A stretch of DNA of 43,600 nt. It comes from CAYLLN01 sp036496265. GTDB taxonomy: Bacteria > Planctomycetota > Planctomycetia > Pirellulales > Pirellulaceae. A program made the translations under genes and the position numbers. The stretch is from contig DASXLL010000212.1 of NCBI GenBank assembly GCA_036496265.1, forward strand, positions 1 to 43,600, read 5' to 3'. Numbering within the stretch: the stretch's first letter is position 1; the number at the start of each line of letters is the position of its first letter. The notes under the pieces were generated by a model. That model searched no databases and was not told the DNA's origin. It saw only the letters and a list, made by a program, of their open reading frames with translations. Positions 25,813 to 34,461 of this stretch are shown here, piece after piece.

Positions 25813-27231
25813 ATGAAACTGAATACACGCGTTCGCAGTGTCGCATGGATCTTTGGCCTGTTGGCGACGCTAACTCTTCAGGCAGCAGCGGCGGAAGGCC
25901 AAAAACTGAATGTGCTGTACATTGTCGCTGATGATCTCAACAACAATCTCGGCTGCTATGGGCATCCGATCGTCAAAACGCCGAATATCGACCGGCTGGC
26001 GAGCCGCGGCGTGCGGTTCGATCGGGCTTACTGCAATTATCCGGTGTGCAATGCGTCGCGAACTTCGTTTTTGAGCGGCAAGCGGCCGGATACGACGGGC
26101 GTGGTCGATAATCAGACGCCGCCGCGAACATTCCTCAAAGATGCGCCGATGCTGCCGGAGCATTTTCGAAATAACGGATATACCACGATCAAAGTCGGCA
26201 AGATTTTTCATACCGGGAAGGAGTTCGAGGACCCGCGCTCGTGGGATATCGATATCGTCGAGAACAGCACAGCGAAAAAGCCTCCGGCTGAGCAGATTCT
26301 GCGCGAGCAAGGGAAGAGCGGCATTGTGCTGAAGGCGGATGATGCCAAAACGTGGGACGGCTTTGTTGCTCGCAAAGCCGCGGAGTACTTGGAGCAGTCG
26401 GCGAAGGGCGGTAAGCCATTTTTCGTTGCCGCCGGTTTTCGCCGGCCGCACAGTCCTTATATTGCGCCGGAAAAATACTTCGATTTATACGAACCCGACA
26501 AGCTCTCGCCCCTCTATGGGCCGCCGGCTCATTTGAAAAGCCTTCCCGACCTGGCACTGACTTATCGGCTTGGCGCAGCCAAGTTTCCAACTAACAAGCC
26601 GGGCGACACAATGGCCGCTTATTATGCTGCCGTCAGCTTTATGGATGCTCAAGTGGGCGTGTTGCTCGATGCGGTTGATCGATCAAAGCTGTGGGACAGC
26701 ACGATCGTTCTGTTTCACAGCGATCACGGCTATCACCTCGGTGAGCATGGCGGCCTGTGGCACAAGATGTGTCTGTTTGAAGAGACGGCGCGTGTGCCGC
26801 TGATTGTCGCGGCGCCGGCCAAGGGGAAAAACGCCCCCTCGAATGGTATTGTCGAGTTGGTTGATCTCTATCCGACGCTTGCGGAAGTGTGCGGGCTGCC
26901 TCAATTGGCAGATTTGGAAGGCGCGAGCTTCGCGCGACTGCTCGATCAGCCGAATCGTCCCTGGAAAAAAGCGGCGTTCACGGTCGTCAGCCGGGGAGAG
27001 AATATCGACGCGACGAAAAAACTGGACGCGACGAAGATGGGCCGGACCGTTGTTACCGACCGTTGGCGCTATACCCAGTGGCACGACGGCAGCAGCGAGC
27101 TGTACGACCACGCGAATGATCCACAGGAGTGGTCCAACCTGGCGGCCGATTCGCAGCACGCTTCGCAGCGCGACGAGATGCGTAAACTATTGGCTGCGGG
27201 TTGGAAAGCGGCGCTGCCGAGCGATCGGTAG
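25813..27231 (+). CDS. Secreted sulfatase (iduronate-2-sulfatase-like)
   Basis: The 472-residue enzyme has a signal peptide (MKLNTRVRSVAWIFGLL, cleavage near AAAAEG). The metal ligands are in YIVADDLN (Asp40, Asp41). Cys79 in VCNASRTSFLSG is the residue that a sulfatase-modifying enzyme would convert to formylglycine (C-x-A-S-R). DHGYHLGEHG and WHKM carry further active-site residues. The subfamily resembles iduronate-2-sulfatase and acts on sulfated polysaccharides; the exact substrate is not readable. The last 179 bp overlap the convergent ceramidase-like gene. Confidence 0.94.
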   Translation: MKLNTRVRSVAWIFGLLATLTLQAAAAEGQKLNVLYIVADDLNNNLGCYGHPIVKTPNIDRLASRGVRFDRAYCNYPVCNASRTSFLSGKRPDTTGVVDNQTPPRTFLKDAPMLPEHFRNNGYTTIKVGKIFHTGKEFEDPRSWDIDIVENSTAKKPPAEQILREQGKSGIVLKADDAKTWDGFVARKAAEYLEQSAKGGKPFFVAAGFRRPHSPYIAPEKYFDLYEPDKLSPLYGPPAHLKSLPDLALTYRLGAAKFPTNKPGDTMAAYYAAVSFMDAQVGVLLDAVDRSKLWDSTIVLFHSDHGYHLGEHGGLWHKMCLFEETARVPLIVAAPAKGKNAPSNGIVELVDLYPTLAEVCGLPQLADLEGASFARLLDQPNRPWKKAAFTVVSRGENIDATKKLDATKMGRTVVTDRWRYTQWHDGSSELYDHANDPQEWSNLAADSQHASQRDEMRKLLAAGWKAALPSDR

Positions 27232-28681
27232 CAGTTGGCGTCGCCGGAAACTCGGCAATGCAATCTTGCAAGGCGTCCATCACGATCGGCGCGACTTCGG
27301 GGCTGCAGCTATTCACCTCGCCATATTGCCCGCCTTCGCGTCCATAAGCATAAGGCGGCGACTTATCCCACTGCCGCTTGGGAATAATGTAGCCCACCTC
27401 GTCGTTGGCCAGGCCAATGAGCATCCATTTGCGCTTTTCGAATAGCGATGCGATGGTCGGCTCCAGCGGCGAGTTTGGAAAATCGGCATTTGGCTCGACC
27501 GGCTCCTGAAACTTGCCATACACCAGCTCTGGATAAAGTTCGCCGGGAATGCAAGCGAGGAACAGCTCGCCCAGCCGCAAGCATGCTACCTCGCTGCCGA
27601 TGGCGCTTTCTTGGTCGGCATTTTCGCGCGTCATCGGATCGCCCTGGCTCTGCGCATCGCCCGTCCAGAGAAATGCGTCGCGCTTCATGACGCCGAAGGA
27701 GCGGGCCGCCCGATACAGCCAATTGTGAACCGGAAGGGAAACCTTCTTCGAAGATACCGAGATGGGCGTCAGTTGCACCGGATCAGCGGCCGCAATCGCT
27801 TGCTCCGCGAGTTTGGCAACGGCCCGGCCATACGCTTGCGCGTAATCAAACGTTCCATCCGGTAGCTCTTTGCCAGCATCATCGATAATGCGGCCCGACG
27901 GGTTCGACATCAGGCCGCCGACCGCGCCGGATAAGTAAACGACGGGGCAGTTGTATTTCGCCGTCAATGCCGCGATGGCCGCCCACGGAAAATCAGCCGT
28001 GATCAGTTTGTTTCTCGAGCCGAGAGACTCCGGATGGGAATTCCACTGCACAATCAACCCGGCCACTTTGAGTCCGGCCACTTCGCCGCTGCCCGCGCGA
28101 TTCAGCCGCACTGCGCGCAGCACGCCGTCCTTGACCACCGGGAGCCTGGAGTCCGAGAGCAGCGTTTCATCTTCGGCCGTTCCGAACGCGGCTGTAACCG
28201 GCGCGAGGTTTTCCGCCGCTTCTTTGACGCTCTGCACGACGCGCTCGACGACTAAATCGAGATATTCGTCGCTGACGCCGCGATGAAACGGCCCGCGACC
28301 CCAGATGCCAATGACATCGGGCCCTTCGTGGTTGTGCGTGCTGGAGACCATGACATACCGGAATCCCGGCAGTCGCTGGCGGATCTCTTGCACTTGCGGA
28401 TGTTGCAGGCCGATCAGATCGACGCAGGAGATGGCGATTCGCTTATCGCCGTCTGCTAGCACCACCGTGCGAGCATAGAGCGGATCGTGAACGCCGGTGG
28501 CTTTGCGGTTCATGCCATAGCCGGCGAGATAGACATGCTCGCCGCTGCCAAGTGGCGGCGTAATGTCCACCGCGGAAAAGCCGGCCCGTAGCTGTGCCGC
28601 CGGCTCCGCGGCGGGCCCCTCTGCTCCAGTGCAGACGGCGAGCGCAGACATCAAACCAATGGTCACACGCAGCCGGAACAT
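27053..28681 (-). CDS. Neutral/alkaline ceramidase-family hydrolase
   Basis: The 542-residue protein has a signal peptide (MFRLRVTIGLMSALAVCTG) and the N-terminal pattern of the neutral ceramidase family: RAGFSAVDITPPLG, AGYGMNRKATGVHDPL, and the zinc-binding SSTHNHEGPD. True ceramidases cleave the amide of ceramide, but most bacterial members of this family are untested. The catalytic core seems to end near VMDALQDCIAEF. The last 65 or so residues are S/A/R-rich, and most of them are encoded antisense to the sulfatase gene; this tail looks like readthrough past a lost stop. Confidence 0.87.
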   Translation of the reverse strand: MFRLRVTIGLMSALAVCTGAEGPAAEPAAQLRAGFSAVDITPPLGSGEHVYLAGYGMNRKATGVHDPLYARTVVLADGDKRIAISCVDLIGLQHPQVQEIRQRLPGFRYVMVSSTHNHEGPDVIGIWGRGPFHRGVSDEYLDLVVERVVQSVKEAAENLAPVTAAFGTAEDETLLSDSRLPVVKDGVLRAVRLNRAGSGEVAGLKVAGLIVQWNSHPESLGSRNKLITADFPWAAIAALTAKYNCPVVYLSGAVGGLMSNPSGRIIDDAGKELPDGTFDYAQAYGRAVAKLAEQAIAAADPVQLTPISVSSKKVSLPVHNWLYRAARSFGVMKRDAFLWTGDAQSQGDPMTRENADQESAIGSEVACLRLGELFLACIPGELYPELVYGKFQEPVEPNADFPNSPLEPTIASLFEKRKWMLIGLANDEVGYIIPKRQWDKSPPYAYGREGGQYGEVNSCSPEVAPIVMDALQDCIAEFPATPTATDRSAAPLSNPQPIVYASRRAAKRAANRPPGWTTPVDHSRGRTARCCRRATGYSANGR

Positions 28682-28901
28682 GACGGATCTCGAATCAATA
28701 GCGACAGGCAGAGCGTTGCATTATAGCTGTGCGCAGGTTGCGTGTGCCAAGGAATAAGTGCCAGCAGTTTTTCGCTGGCGGCGGAAATCGGTATTTGGGA
28801 AAGCTTGGTGAGTTTGATACGCTCCGCGGCCGGCAGTCGGGATGTGGCTTGAGCATTTTCCCGATGTAACCCGTGACTCTGACCCTCTTTAGGTGGCGCG
28901 C

Positions 28902-29168
28902 ATGGACCGTAAACAACTTCGCCAGACGCTGCTCGATGTTCTGGAACAGGAAACATGGGAGCGGCCGGAGAACCTGGCTGACGATGTGAAGATTCGTGAA
29001 GGATTGAAGCTCGACTCGGTGGATTTGCTGAGCGTAATGCTCCGCGTCGAGACGCAACTCAAAATCAGCCTGAATAGCCGCGATTTCGAAAAGGTCGTCA
29101 CCGTTGGCGACTTGCTGGATGTCATTCAAAGCAAGCTGCCCGAAGCCGCCGCCAAGAAGGCGGCCTAG
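28902..29168 (+). CDS. Acyl carrier protein
   Basis: The start is the ATG at 28902, with AGGTGG 5 bp upstream, rather than the GTG at 28893. The 88-residue acidic helical protein has the phosphopantetheine site in LKLDSVDLLSVML (Ser39). It is not the housekeeping AcpP by sequence (that has the motif GADSLDTVE), so it is probably a dedicated carrier for the two ketosynthase-type proteins downstream. It is transcribed divergently from the ceramidase-like gene across a 220-bp gap. Confidence 0.9.
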   Translation: MDRKQLRQTLLDVLEQETWERPENLADDVKIREGLKLDSVDLLSVMLRVETQLKISLNSRDFEKVVTVGDLLDVIQSKLPEAAAKKAA

Positions 29169-29199
29169 CGCGCGACCACTTACCATCGCTCGGCATGCA

Positions 29200-30024
29200 A
29201 TGACCAATTCATCTCATTCTCGACACGCACGGTCCGCGGGCTTGCTCGGCTGGGGAACGGCGCGGGCCGATTTGGCTGCGATTGCTGGCATGCGGAAGAA
29301 GCTGCCCGCTTGGGCACCGGCTGACACACCGGGGCACTTTCTGAAATATTCGGACGAGCAAACGGTATTGGCCGTCGCCGCCGTGGATCAGGCGATTTCG
29401 TCGGCTGAACTCGATGCAAAACAGTTTCAGAATTGGTCGATTGTCGCTGCTCCGCGATTCATCGGTCGTGTTGCCGGTGTTGGCACGCTGGCGAGGTTCG
29501 ATCGAGGCGGCGGGCCGGCGATTTCACCGCATGTGATTCCGCAACACTCGCTGCACAGCATTTCCGGTGCACTCAGCATTTTGCTTTCCAGTCGGCAGCC
29601 AAATTTTGGCGTCGGTGGCACCGGCGATTCGTTGGCCGAAGGATTGTTCGCGGCGCTGACATTTCCTGCCGGCAATCGCGCGGGCGTTTTGCTCGTGGCA
29701 ACGGCCTGGGAACCGGAACCGCAACTGGATGCCGAAGGCAATTGCACGAACGCTCCCGTTTGTCATGCCGTCGCGCTGGCTGTGGAAGCGACGGCGACGA
29801 CGAAGACGAGCGTTTGCGGGAATTTGCATCTAAGCTGCGGTGATGGATCGATCGACGCGAGAAGAACGGTGCATTGGTTCGAGAATGCCGCCGGTTTATG
29901 TAACCGTCTGTCCGCGCTCATTCCAGGCGGTCCGGCCGGACATTTTGCCTGGCGACTGCCGTGGGGCGCCATGCTCGTGCTCGAAGCCCGCGAATCGATC
30001 GTTGGGTTAAAGGCGGCTGCTTAG
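29200..30024 (+). CDS. Ketosynthase-like (thiolase-fold) protein lacking the catalytic cysteine
   Basis: The start is the ATG at 29200 (MTNSSHSRHARSAG), 31 bp after the ACP stop. The 274-residue protein resembles the short beta-ketoacyl synthase N-terminal type: HSLHSISGALSILL is followed by GVGGTGDSLAEGLFAAL, the position where a ketosynthase has its ACAS nucleophile elbow. No cysteine is present there, and the C-terminal His/Lys half is missing. It may be a chain-length-factor-like partner or a non-catalytic subunit of the FabF-type enzyme that follows 24 bp later. The assignment is by fold pattern and position. Confidence 0.7.
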   Translation: MTNSSHSRHARSAGLLGWGTARADLAAIAGMRKKLPAWAPADTPGHFLKYSDEQTVLAVAAVDQAISSAELDAKQFQNWSIVAAPRFIGRVAGVGTLARFDRGGGPAISPHVIPQHSLHSISGALSILLSSRQPNFGVGGTGDSLAEGLFAALTFPAGNRAGVLLVATAWEPEPQLDAEGNCTNAPVCHAVALAVEATATTKTSVCGNLHLSCGDGSIDARRTVHWFENAAGLCNRLSALIPGGPAGHFAWRLPWGAMLVLEARESIVGLKAAA

Positions 30025-30048
30025 AAATCTAGCCAACTTGGAACGGTT

Positions 30049-31263
30049 ATGTCGAATCGCTCGGTCGCAATCACAGGAGTTGGCGCGGCGACGCCGCTGG
30101 GCAGCGACTTCGCCACGTTTTCGGCCAATCTGCTGGCCGGCAAATCGGCGGCGGCGGCTGTCACTGATACTCGTGCTGGCGTCGAGGTTTCTTTGCCATT
30201 TTGTATGGCGGCTGATCCGCCTGTGGCGGCAAACTGGACAGAATCGGCCTTTCGAGCGTTGCCGCGGTCGGAACAATTCGTGCTGTGGTGCGCGACGAGT
30301 GCGTTGGCGGATGCCGGCTATCTGAACGATCGATCGGGACTGCGGATTGGCCTCGTGCTCGGCAGCGGCGGCGAACTGCTCAGGCGATGGGAGGGTGATT
30401 GGTACGCGGGAGGCCGCGAGGTTTTTTCCGGCGAGACGGATTCGCCGACGCTGGCTGAAACGGCGGCGCGGCAGCTCAAGCTTAACGGGCCGGCAATGAC
30501 GATTGCCGCCGCGTGCGCCAGTGCGAACTATGCGATTGCACAAGCGAAACAATGGATCGAACTGGGGCTCGTCGATGTGTGCCTGGCGGGCGGCGTCGAA
30601 ACCGTGACGCCCATTTGCCGTTCGGCATTCAACAACTTGCGGGCCTTATCGCGACGGGCCAATGAGCCACAAAAGGCTTCGCGGCCATTTGATGCCGACC
30701 GCGACGGTTTTGTGATGGGCGAAGGCGCGGCGATGCTGGTTTTGGAATCAACCGAGCGCGCAAGCCAACGCGATCAACGTGTTTACGCCGAAGTCGCCGG
30801 CTTTGGCGCCTCCAGCGATGCATTCCACATGATCATTCCCAGCAGCGATCCCGTGCCGGCTGCGGTGGCCATCCAGTCGGCGCTCGATGATGCTGGCATC
30901 GCGCCTCGCGAGGTCGATTACGTCAACGCTCACGCCACGAGCACGCCCGTCGGGGACAAAGGCGAGGCCAAGGCACTGAAAATGGTCTTTGGCGATCACA
31001 TTCCGCAGCTTCCGGTCAGCTCGACCAAAAGCATGACCGGCCATTTGCTCAGCGCCGCTGCGGCCATCGAATCGCTGGCGTGTCTGGCTGCTATCGAACA
31101 CCAGCGAATCCCGCCGACGATCAACCTCGACACGCCCGATCCCGAATGTGACCTCTGTCACGTGGCGAACAAGGCCATTGACCGGCCCGTTTCCATTGCC
31201 ATCTCCAACTCTTTCGGCTTTGGCGGCAGCAACACGACGCTCGTGCTGCGCAAGGCCGGTTGA
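30049..31263 (+). CDS. Beta-ketoacyl-ACP synthase II (FabF-type)
   Basis: The 404-residue enzyme has all catalytic residues: nucleophile Cys156 (AAACASANYA), His296 (NAHATSTPVGD), Lys328 and His333 (SSTKSMTGHLL), and the C-terminal NSFGFGGSN. It should condense malonyl-ACP with an acyl group, with the adjacent ACP as carrier. The gene lies in an apparent operon with that ACP and a cysteine-less ketosynthase-like protein. This pattern points to a specialised fatty acyl or short polyketide product rather than bulk fatty acid synthesis. No reductase or acyltransferase is encoded nearby. Confidence 0.93.
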   Translation: MSNRSVAITGVGAATPLGSDFATFSANLLAGKSAAAAVTDTRAGVEVSLPFCMAADPPVAANWTESAFRALPRSEQFVLWCATSALADAGYLNDRSGLRIGLVLGSGGELLRRWEGDWYAGGREVFSGETDSPTLAETAARQLKLNGPAMTIAAACASANYAIAQAKQWIELGLVDVCLAGGVETVTPICRSAFNNLRALSRRANEPQKASRPFDADRDGFVMGEGAAMLVLESTERASQRDQRVYAEVAGFGASSDAFHMIIPSSDPVPAAVAIQSALDDAGIAPREVDYVNAHATSTPVGDKGEAKALKMVFGDHIPQLPVSSTKSMTGHLLSAAAAIESLACLAAIEHQRIPPTINLDTPDPECDLCHVANKAIDRPVSIAISNSFGFGGSNTTLVLRKAG

Positions 31264-31359
31264 GCTACTGCCGTTGACTGGTTTTTACTTTCGTGCCGCG
31301 ACTATAATAGTTAGGTGAGGAACAATTGTGAGAACTAGCTGCGAACATCGGCCGCAATC

Positions 31360-31575
31360 ATGAAGATCACGATCCGTTTTTCGAAGTCGGAAGAACTGAA
31401 GGCCCTGCCCATTCTTTTGCGCCATTCTTCCGGCATGGTGCTGCCTGACCGAGTGTACGTTCTCGAGGATTCCGCGGTGGCTGCCCTCCGGGATGCCGGA
31501 ATTCACTTTGAGGAGATCGCGGCTGATCGGGCCATACCCAATGTTGTGGGAGCACAGAGCGGTGAGAGAATATGA
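31360..31575 (+). CDS. Small conserved-looking protein of unknown function (71 aa), first of an overlapping pair
   Basis: The 71-residue protein begins MKITIRFSKSEELKALPILL and has a middle LPDRVYVLEDSAVAALRDAGI. I do not assign a family. Its stop lies inside the next gene (14-bp overlap with the GTG start at 31562), so the two are translationally coupled. The pair looks like a small two-gene module in the manner of toxin-antitoxin units, but nothing in the sequence proves that. Confidence 0.6.
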   Translation: MKITIRFSKSEELKALPILLRHSSGMVLPDRVYVLEDSAVAALRDAGIHFEEIAADRAIPNVVGAQSGERI

Positions 31576-31870
31576 TATTTTCGTCCCGCTTTACTACAAC
31601 GATGGCAGCCCGATCGAGGCCCGCAAATATGAAGATCTTCAGTCGGCCCTGCTAACTCACTTCAGAGGGCTTACTTACTTTCCACAGCCCAACCAGGGTT
31701 TCTGGCGCGTCGGCGACGTGACTTATCGGGACGAAATTGTCATTTACCGAGTCATTGCGTCCAACGAACGAGTTGCCCGCAAGTTTCTGCGCCGCCTGAA
31801 AGTGCAACTGAAGCGGGATTTCCACCAAGAAGAAATTCTGATTATCGAGCGCGACGTATCCACGCTGTGA
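31562..31870 (+). CDS. Small protein of unknown function (102 aa), second of an overlapping pair
   Basis: I choose the GTG at 31562 (reading MREYDIFVPLYYNDGSPIEA) because GGAG lies about 9 bp upstream and relatives, as I recall, begin with a similar REYDI sequence; an ATG at 31541 is possible. The protein has 102 residues with a central TYFPQPNQGFWRVG and a basic C-terminal half (RKFLRRLKVQLKRDF). The fold may be a small alpha/beta protein. I know no function for it. Confidence 0.65.
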   Translation: MREYDIFVPLYYNDGSPIEARKYEDLQSALLTHFRGLTYFPQPNQGFWRVGDVTYRDEIVIYRVIASNERVARKFLRRLKVQLKRDFHQEEILIIERDVSTL

Positions 31871-31999
31871 TAGCTGTGTGCTCAGTATGAAAACGCCCTG
31901 GACCGTGATGGCGGGCTAGGGTACTCTCCGCACCGCTTATCTCTACCCATTTCCTTGATTTTATTTTCGGGCGCCATAAGTGGCGACTGATCGGGCGTA

Positions 32000-34057
32000 A
32001 TGTCGCGTTTTTCCCGCTGGCAAGACCTCGTTTTACCGCTGTCGCTGATCGCGAGCGTGCTCGTGATCATCGTGCCGTTGCCGTCGGCGATTCTCGACGT
32101 GTTGCTGGCGGCGAATATTACGTTGTCCGTGATCGTGTTGCTCACCACGGTGTATGTCCGCACGCCGCTGGAATTCAACATTTTTCCGTCGATGCTGCTG
32201 GCCACGACGCTGGGCCGGTTGGTGCTCAACGTCGCCAGCACGAGGTTGATTTTGACGCACGGCGGCAGTGACAAGATGTCTGCCGCCGGCGGTGTGATTC
32301 AGGCGTTCTGCGAGTTCGTGGCCGGAGATCAGCTGGTCGTCGGCGTGATCATCTTTGTGATCATCGTGGTGATTCAATTTGTTGTGATCACGAAGGGCGC
32401 CACGCGTATCAGCGAAGTGGCAGCCCGCTTTGCCTTGGACGGCATGCCCGGTCGGCAGATGGCGATCGACGCCGACTTGAATGCCGGAACAATCGATGAA
32501 AAAGAAGCTCAGCGACGCCGCGAAGAGATCACGCAGCAAGCCGATTTTTATGGAGCGATGGACGGTGCCAGCAAATTCGTCCGCGGTGACGCGATCGCCG
32601 GCATTATCATCACGATCATCAACATCGTCGGCGGTTTTGTCATCGGCGTGGCTCAACAAGGGATGGCGTTTGCCGATGCAGCAGAAATTTTTACGAAGCT
32701 AACGATCGGCGATGGGCTCGTGAGCCAGGTTCCGGCGTTTTTGATTTCGCTCGCTGCTGGTTTGCTGGTTACGCGGAGCACGCAAAGGAGCGATTTGCCG
32801 GCAGAATTCATGCGGCAATTGTTCAACAATCCGCGGGCGCTGGCTGTCGCATCCGGCTTCCTTGGCATTCTGGTTTTTACGAACCTGCCCAAGATTCCCT
32901 TGCTCGCGCTCGGCACCGGCTGCGGCGCCTTGGCGCTGATGCTCACGCGGCAAGGCAAGGCACAGGAGCAGAAAAAGGCGGATCAGGCCAAGGCCGAATC
33001 CGCGAAGCCACAGGAAGAGCGGATCGAGGATTTTCTGGCCGTCGATCCGATGGAGATCGAGATCGGCGCAGCGCTGGTTAAGCTGGCCAGCCCGAAATAC
33101 GGCGGCGATTTGCTGCCGCGGATCACGGCCGTGCGGCAAGGCGTTGCCGCCGATATAGGAGTCATCCTGCCGAAAGTGCGGATTCGCGACAATATCCGCC
33201 TGGGCGAGAACGAATATCGAATCAAGATTGCCAACAATCCGGTGGCGCATGGCGAAGTGCATCCGGGAAAACTGCTGGCGCTCGATTCCGGCGCGACGAC
33301 GGGAAAAATCGCGGGCATTGAGACGAAAGACCCGGCGTTTGGTCAGCCGGCGATTTGGATTGATGCCGGACTTTCTGAACGGGCGTCGATGCTGGGCTAT
33401 ACGCCGGTTGAGCCGACGGCCGTGCTGGCGACGCATCTGCAGGAAATCGTTCGTCGCCATGCGGACGAATTGTTGACGCGCGATGCGACCAAGCATTTGC
33501 TCGATGAGTTGAAGAAAACCAGCCCGGCGGTTGTCGATGAGCTGATTCCCAATCCGCTCAAGCTGGCGGAGGTGCAGCAGGTGCTGCAAATGCTGCTCCG
33601 CGAAGAAGTGCCCATTCGGCAGCTCAGCCAGGTGCTGGAAACGCTCGGCGATTATGCCGGGAAGACGAAGGACCTGGTTTTCCTGGCCGAATACGTGCGC
33701 CACCGCCTGGCCCGCACAATTTGCACGCGCTATCGCGATGTGGAAGGCCGGTTGTTTGTACTGACGCTCGATGCTGCGCTCGAAGACAAAGTCGCAGCTG
33801 GCATTGAACACTCCGAGCGCGGCCTGTTCATTCGCACGGCGCCGCAGACGATCGAAAAACTGTGCGACAAAATTGGCGCCGAGGCACAGAAGCTCACGCG
33901 AACAGGAAAGCGGCCAATTCTGCTCGCGAGTCCCCAGGTTCGGGCCGGCTTAAAGCAAATGACCTCCGCCAATTTGCCGCGGCTGATCGTCATGAGCTAC
34001 AGCGAGATCACACGGGATACGAAGGTCGAGATTGTTGGGATAGTGAATGACACTTAG
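32000..34057 (+). CDS. flhA: Flagellar biosynthesis protein FlhA
   Basis: The 685-residue protein is the large export-gate component of the flagellar type III secretion system in the inner membrane. The N-terminal half has about eight membrane segments. The conserved cytoplasmic loop between them contains TIDEKEAQRRREEI, QADFYGAMDGASKFV and RGDAIAGIIIT. The soluble C-terminal half (from about residue 330) contains RIRDNIRLGENEYRIKI and the LLREEVPIRQLSQVLETL region that binds chaperone-substrate complexes. Length is normal. The stop lies inside the next gene (11-bp overlap), so the flagellar genes are cotranscribed. Confidence 0.97.
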   Translation: MSRFSRWQDLVLPLSLIASVLVIIVPLPSAILDVLLAANITLSVIVLLTTVYVRTPLEFNIFPSMLLATTLGRLVLNVASTRLILTHGGSDKMSAAGGVIQAFCEFVAGDQLVVGVIIFVIIVVIQFVVITKGATRISEVAARFALDGMPGRQMAIDADLNAGTIDEKEAQRRREEITQQADFYGAMDGASKFVRGDAIAGIIITIINIVGGFVIGVAQQGMAFADAAEIFTKLTIGDGLVSQVPAFLISLAAGLLVTRSTQRSDLPAEFMRQLFNNPRALAVASGFLGILVFTNLPKIPLLALGTGCGALALMLTRQGKAQEQKKADQAKAESAKPQEERIEDFLAVDPMEIEIGAALVKLASPKYGGDLLPRITAVRQGVAADIGVILPKVRIRDNIRLGENEYRIKIANNPVAHGEVHPGKLLALDSGATTGKIAGIETKDPAFGQPAIWIDAGLSERASMLGYTPVEPTAVLATHLQEIVRRHADELLTRDATKHLLDELKKTSPAVVDELIPNPLKLAEVQQVLQMLLREEVPIRQLSQVLETLGDYAGKTKDLVFLAEYVRHRLARTICTRYRDVEGRLFVLTLDAALEDKVAAGIEHSERGLFIRTAPQTIEKLCDKIGAEAQKLTRTGKRPILLASPQVRAGLKQMTSANLPRLIVMSYSEITRDTKVEIVGIVNDT

Positions 34058-34388
34058 GCATCAAATGCAACTTTACACGTATCGAGCCCGATCACTCGCC
34101 GAAGCCATGAAGTTGGTGCGCGCGGAATTGGGGCCGGATGCGAGCGTGTTGCACACGCGTGTAATTGGTTCGCCCATGCTGGGGTTGTTCGGCGGCCGAA
34201 CGCTGGAGGTGACAGCGTCCGACGAGGCCGATGTGCCCAGCCGTTTGCCGCAGGATTTGTCAGCGCGAACAAAATCCGAAATGCCAGCTGCCGAGCTAAG
34301 CGACTATCGTCGCCTAATGCGGCAGAATTTGCGGGCCAGCGTTGCCAGCGAGACTTCGCTGGTCGAGCAATTGGCAAACCAAACATAA
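34047..34388 (+). CDS. flhF: Truncated FlhF: N-terminal domain only, no SRP-type GTPase domain
   Basis: The 113-residue product has the FlhF N-terminal signature MQLYTYRARSLAEAMKLVRA followed by ELGPDASVLHTR. Full-length FlhF is about 350-450 residues and carries an NG GTPase domain like FtsY and Ffh; here the protein stops after LVEQLANQT. Only 73 bp remain before the next start, so the GTPase domain has been lost rather than frameshifted. The family-typical start is the ATG at 34065; the one at 34047 would allow coupling to flhA. FlhF normally directs flagellar placement together with FlhG. Whether this shortened form works is unknown. Confidence 0.8.
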   Translation: MTLRHQMQLYTYRARSLAEAMKLVRAELGPDASVLHTRVIGSPMLGLFGGRTLEVTASDEADVPSRLPQDLSARTKSEMPAAELSDYRRLMRQNLRASVASETSLVEQLANQT

Positions 34389-34461
34389 TCACAATGGAGG
34401 CGGTGGTCCGGTACTTGGTTCAGGCGGTAGGGCACCGTGGCTCCGGTTCAGACAAACATTC

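Noticed and set aside
34389..34461. Frameshift as the cause of the short flhF
   Set aside because: Only 73 bp separate it from the flhG start, so there is no room for the missing GTPase domain in any frame.
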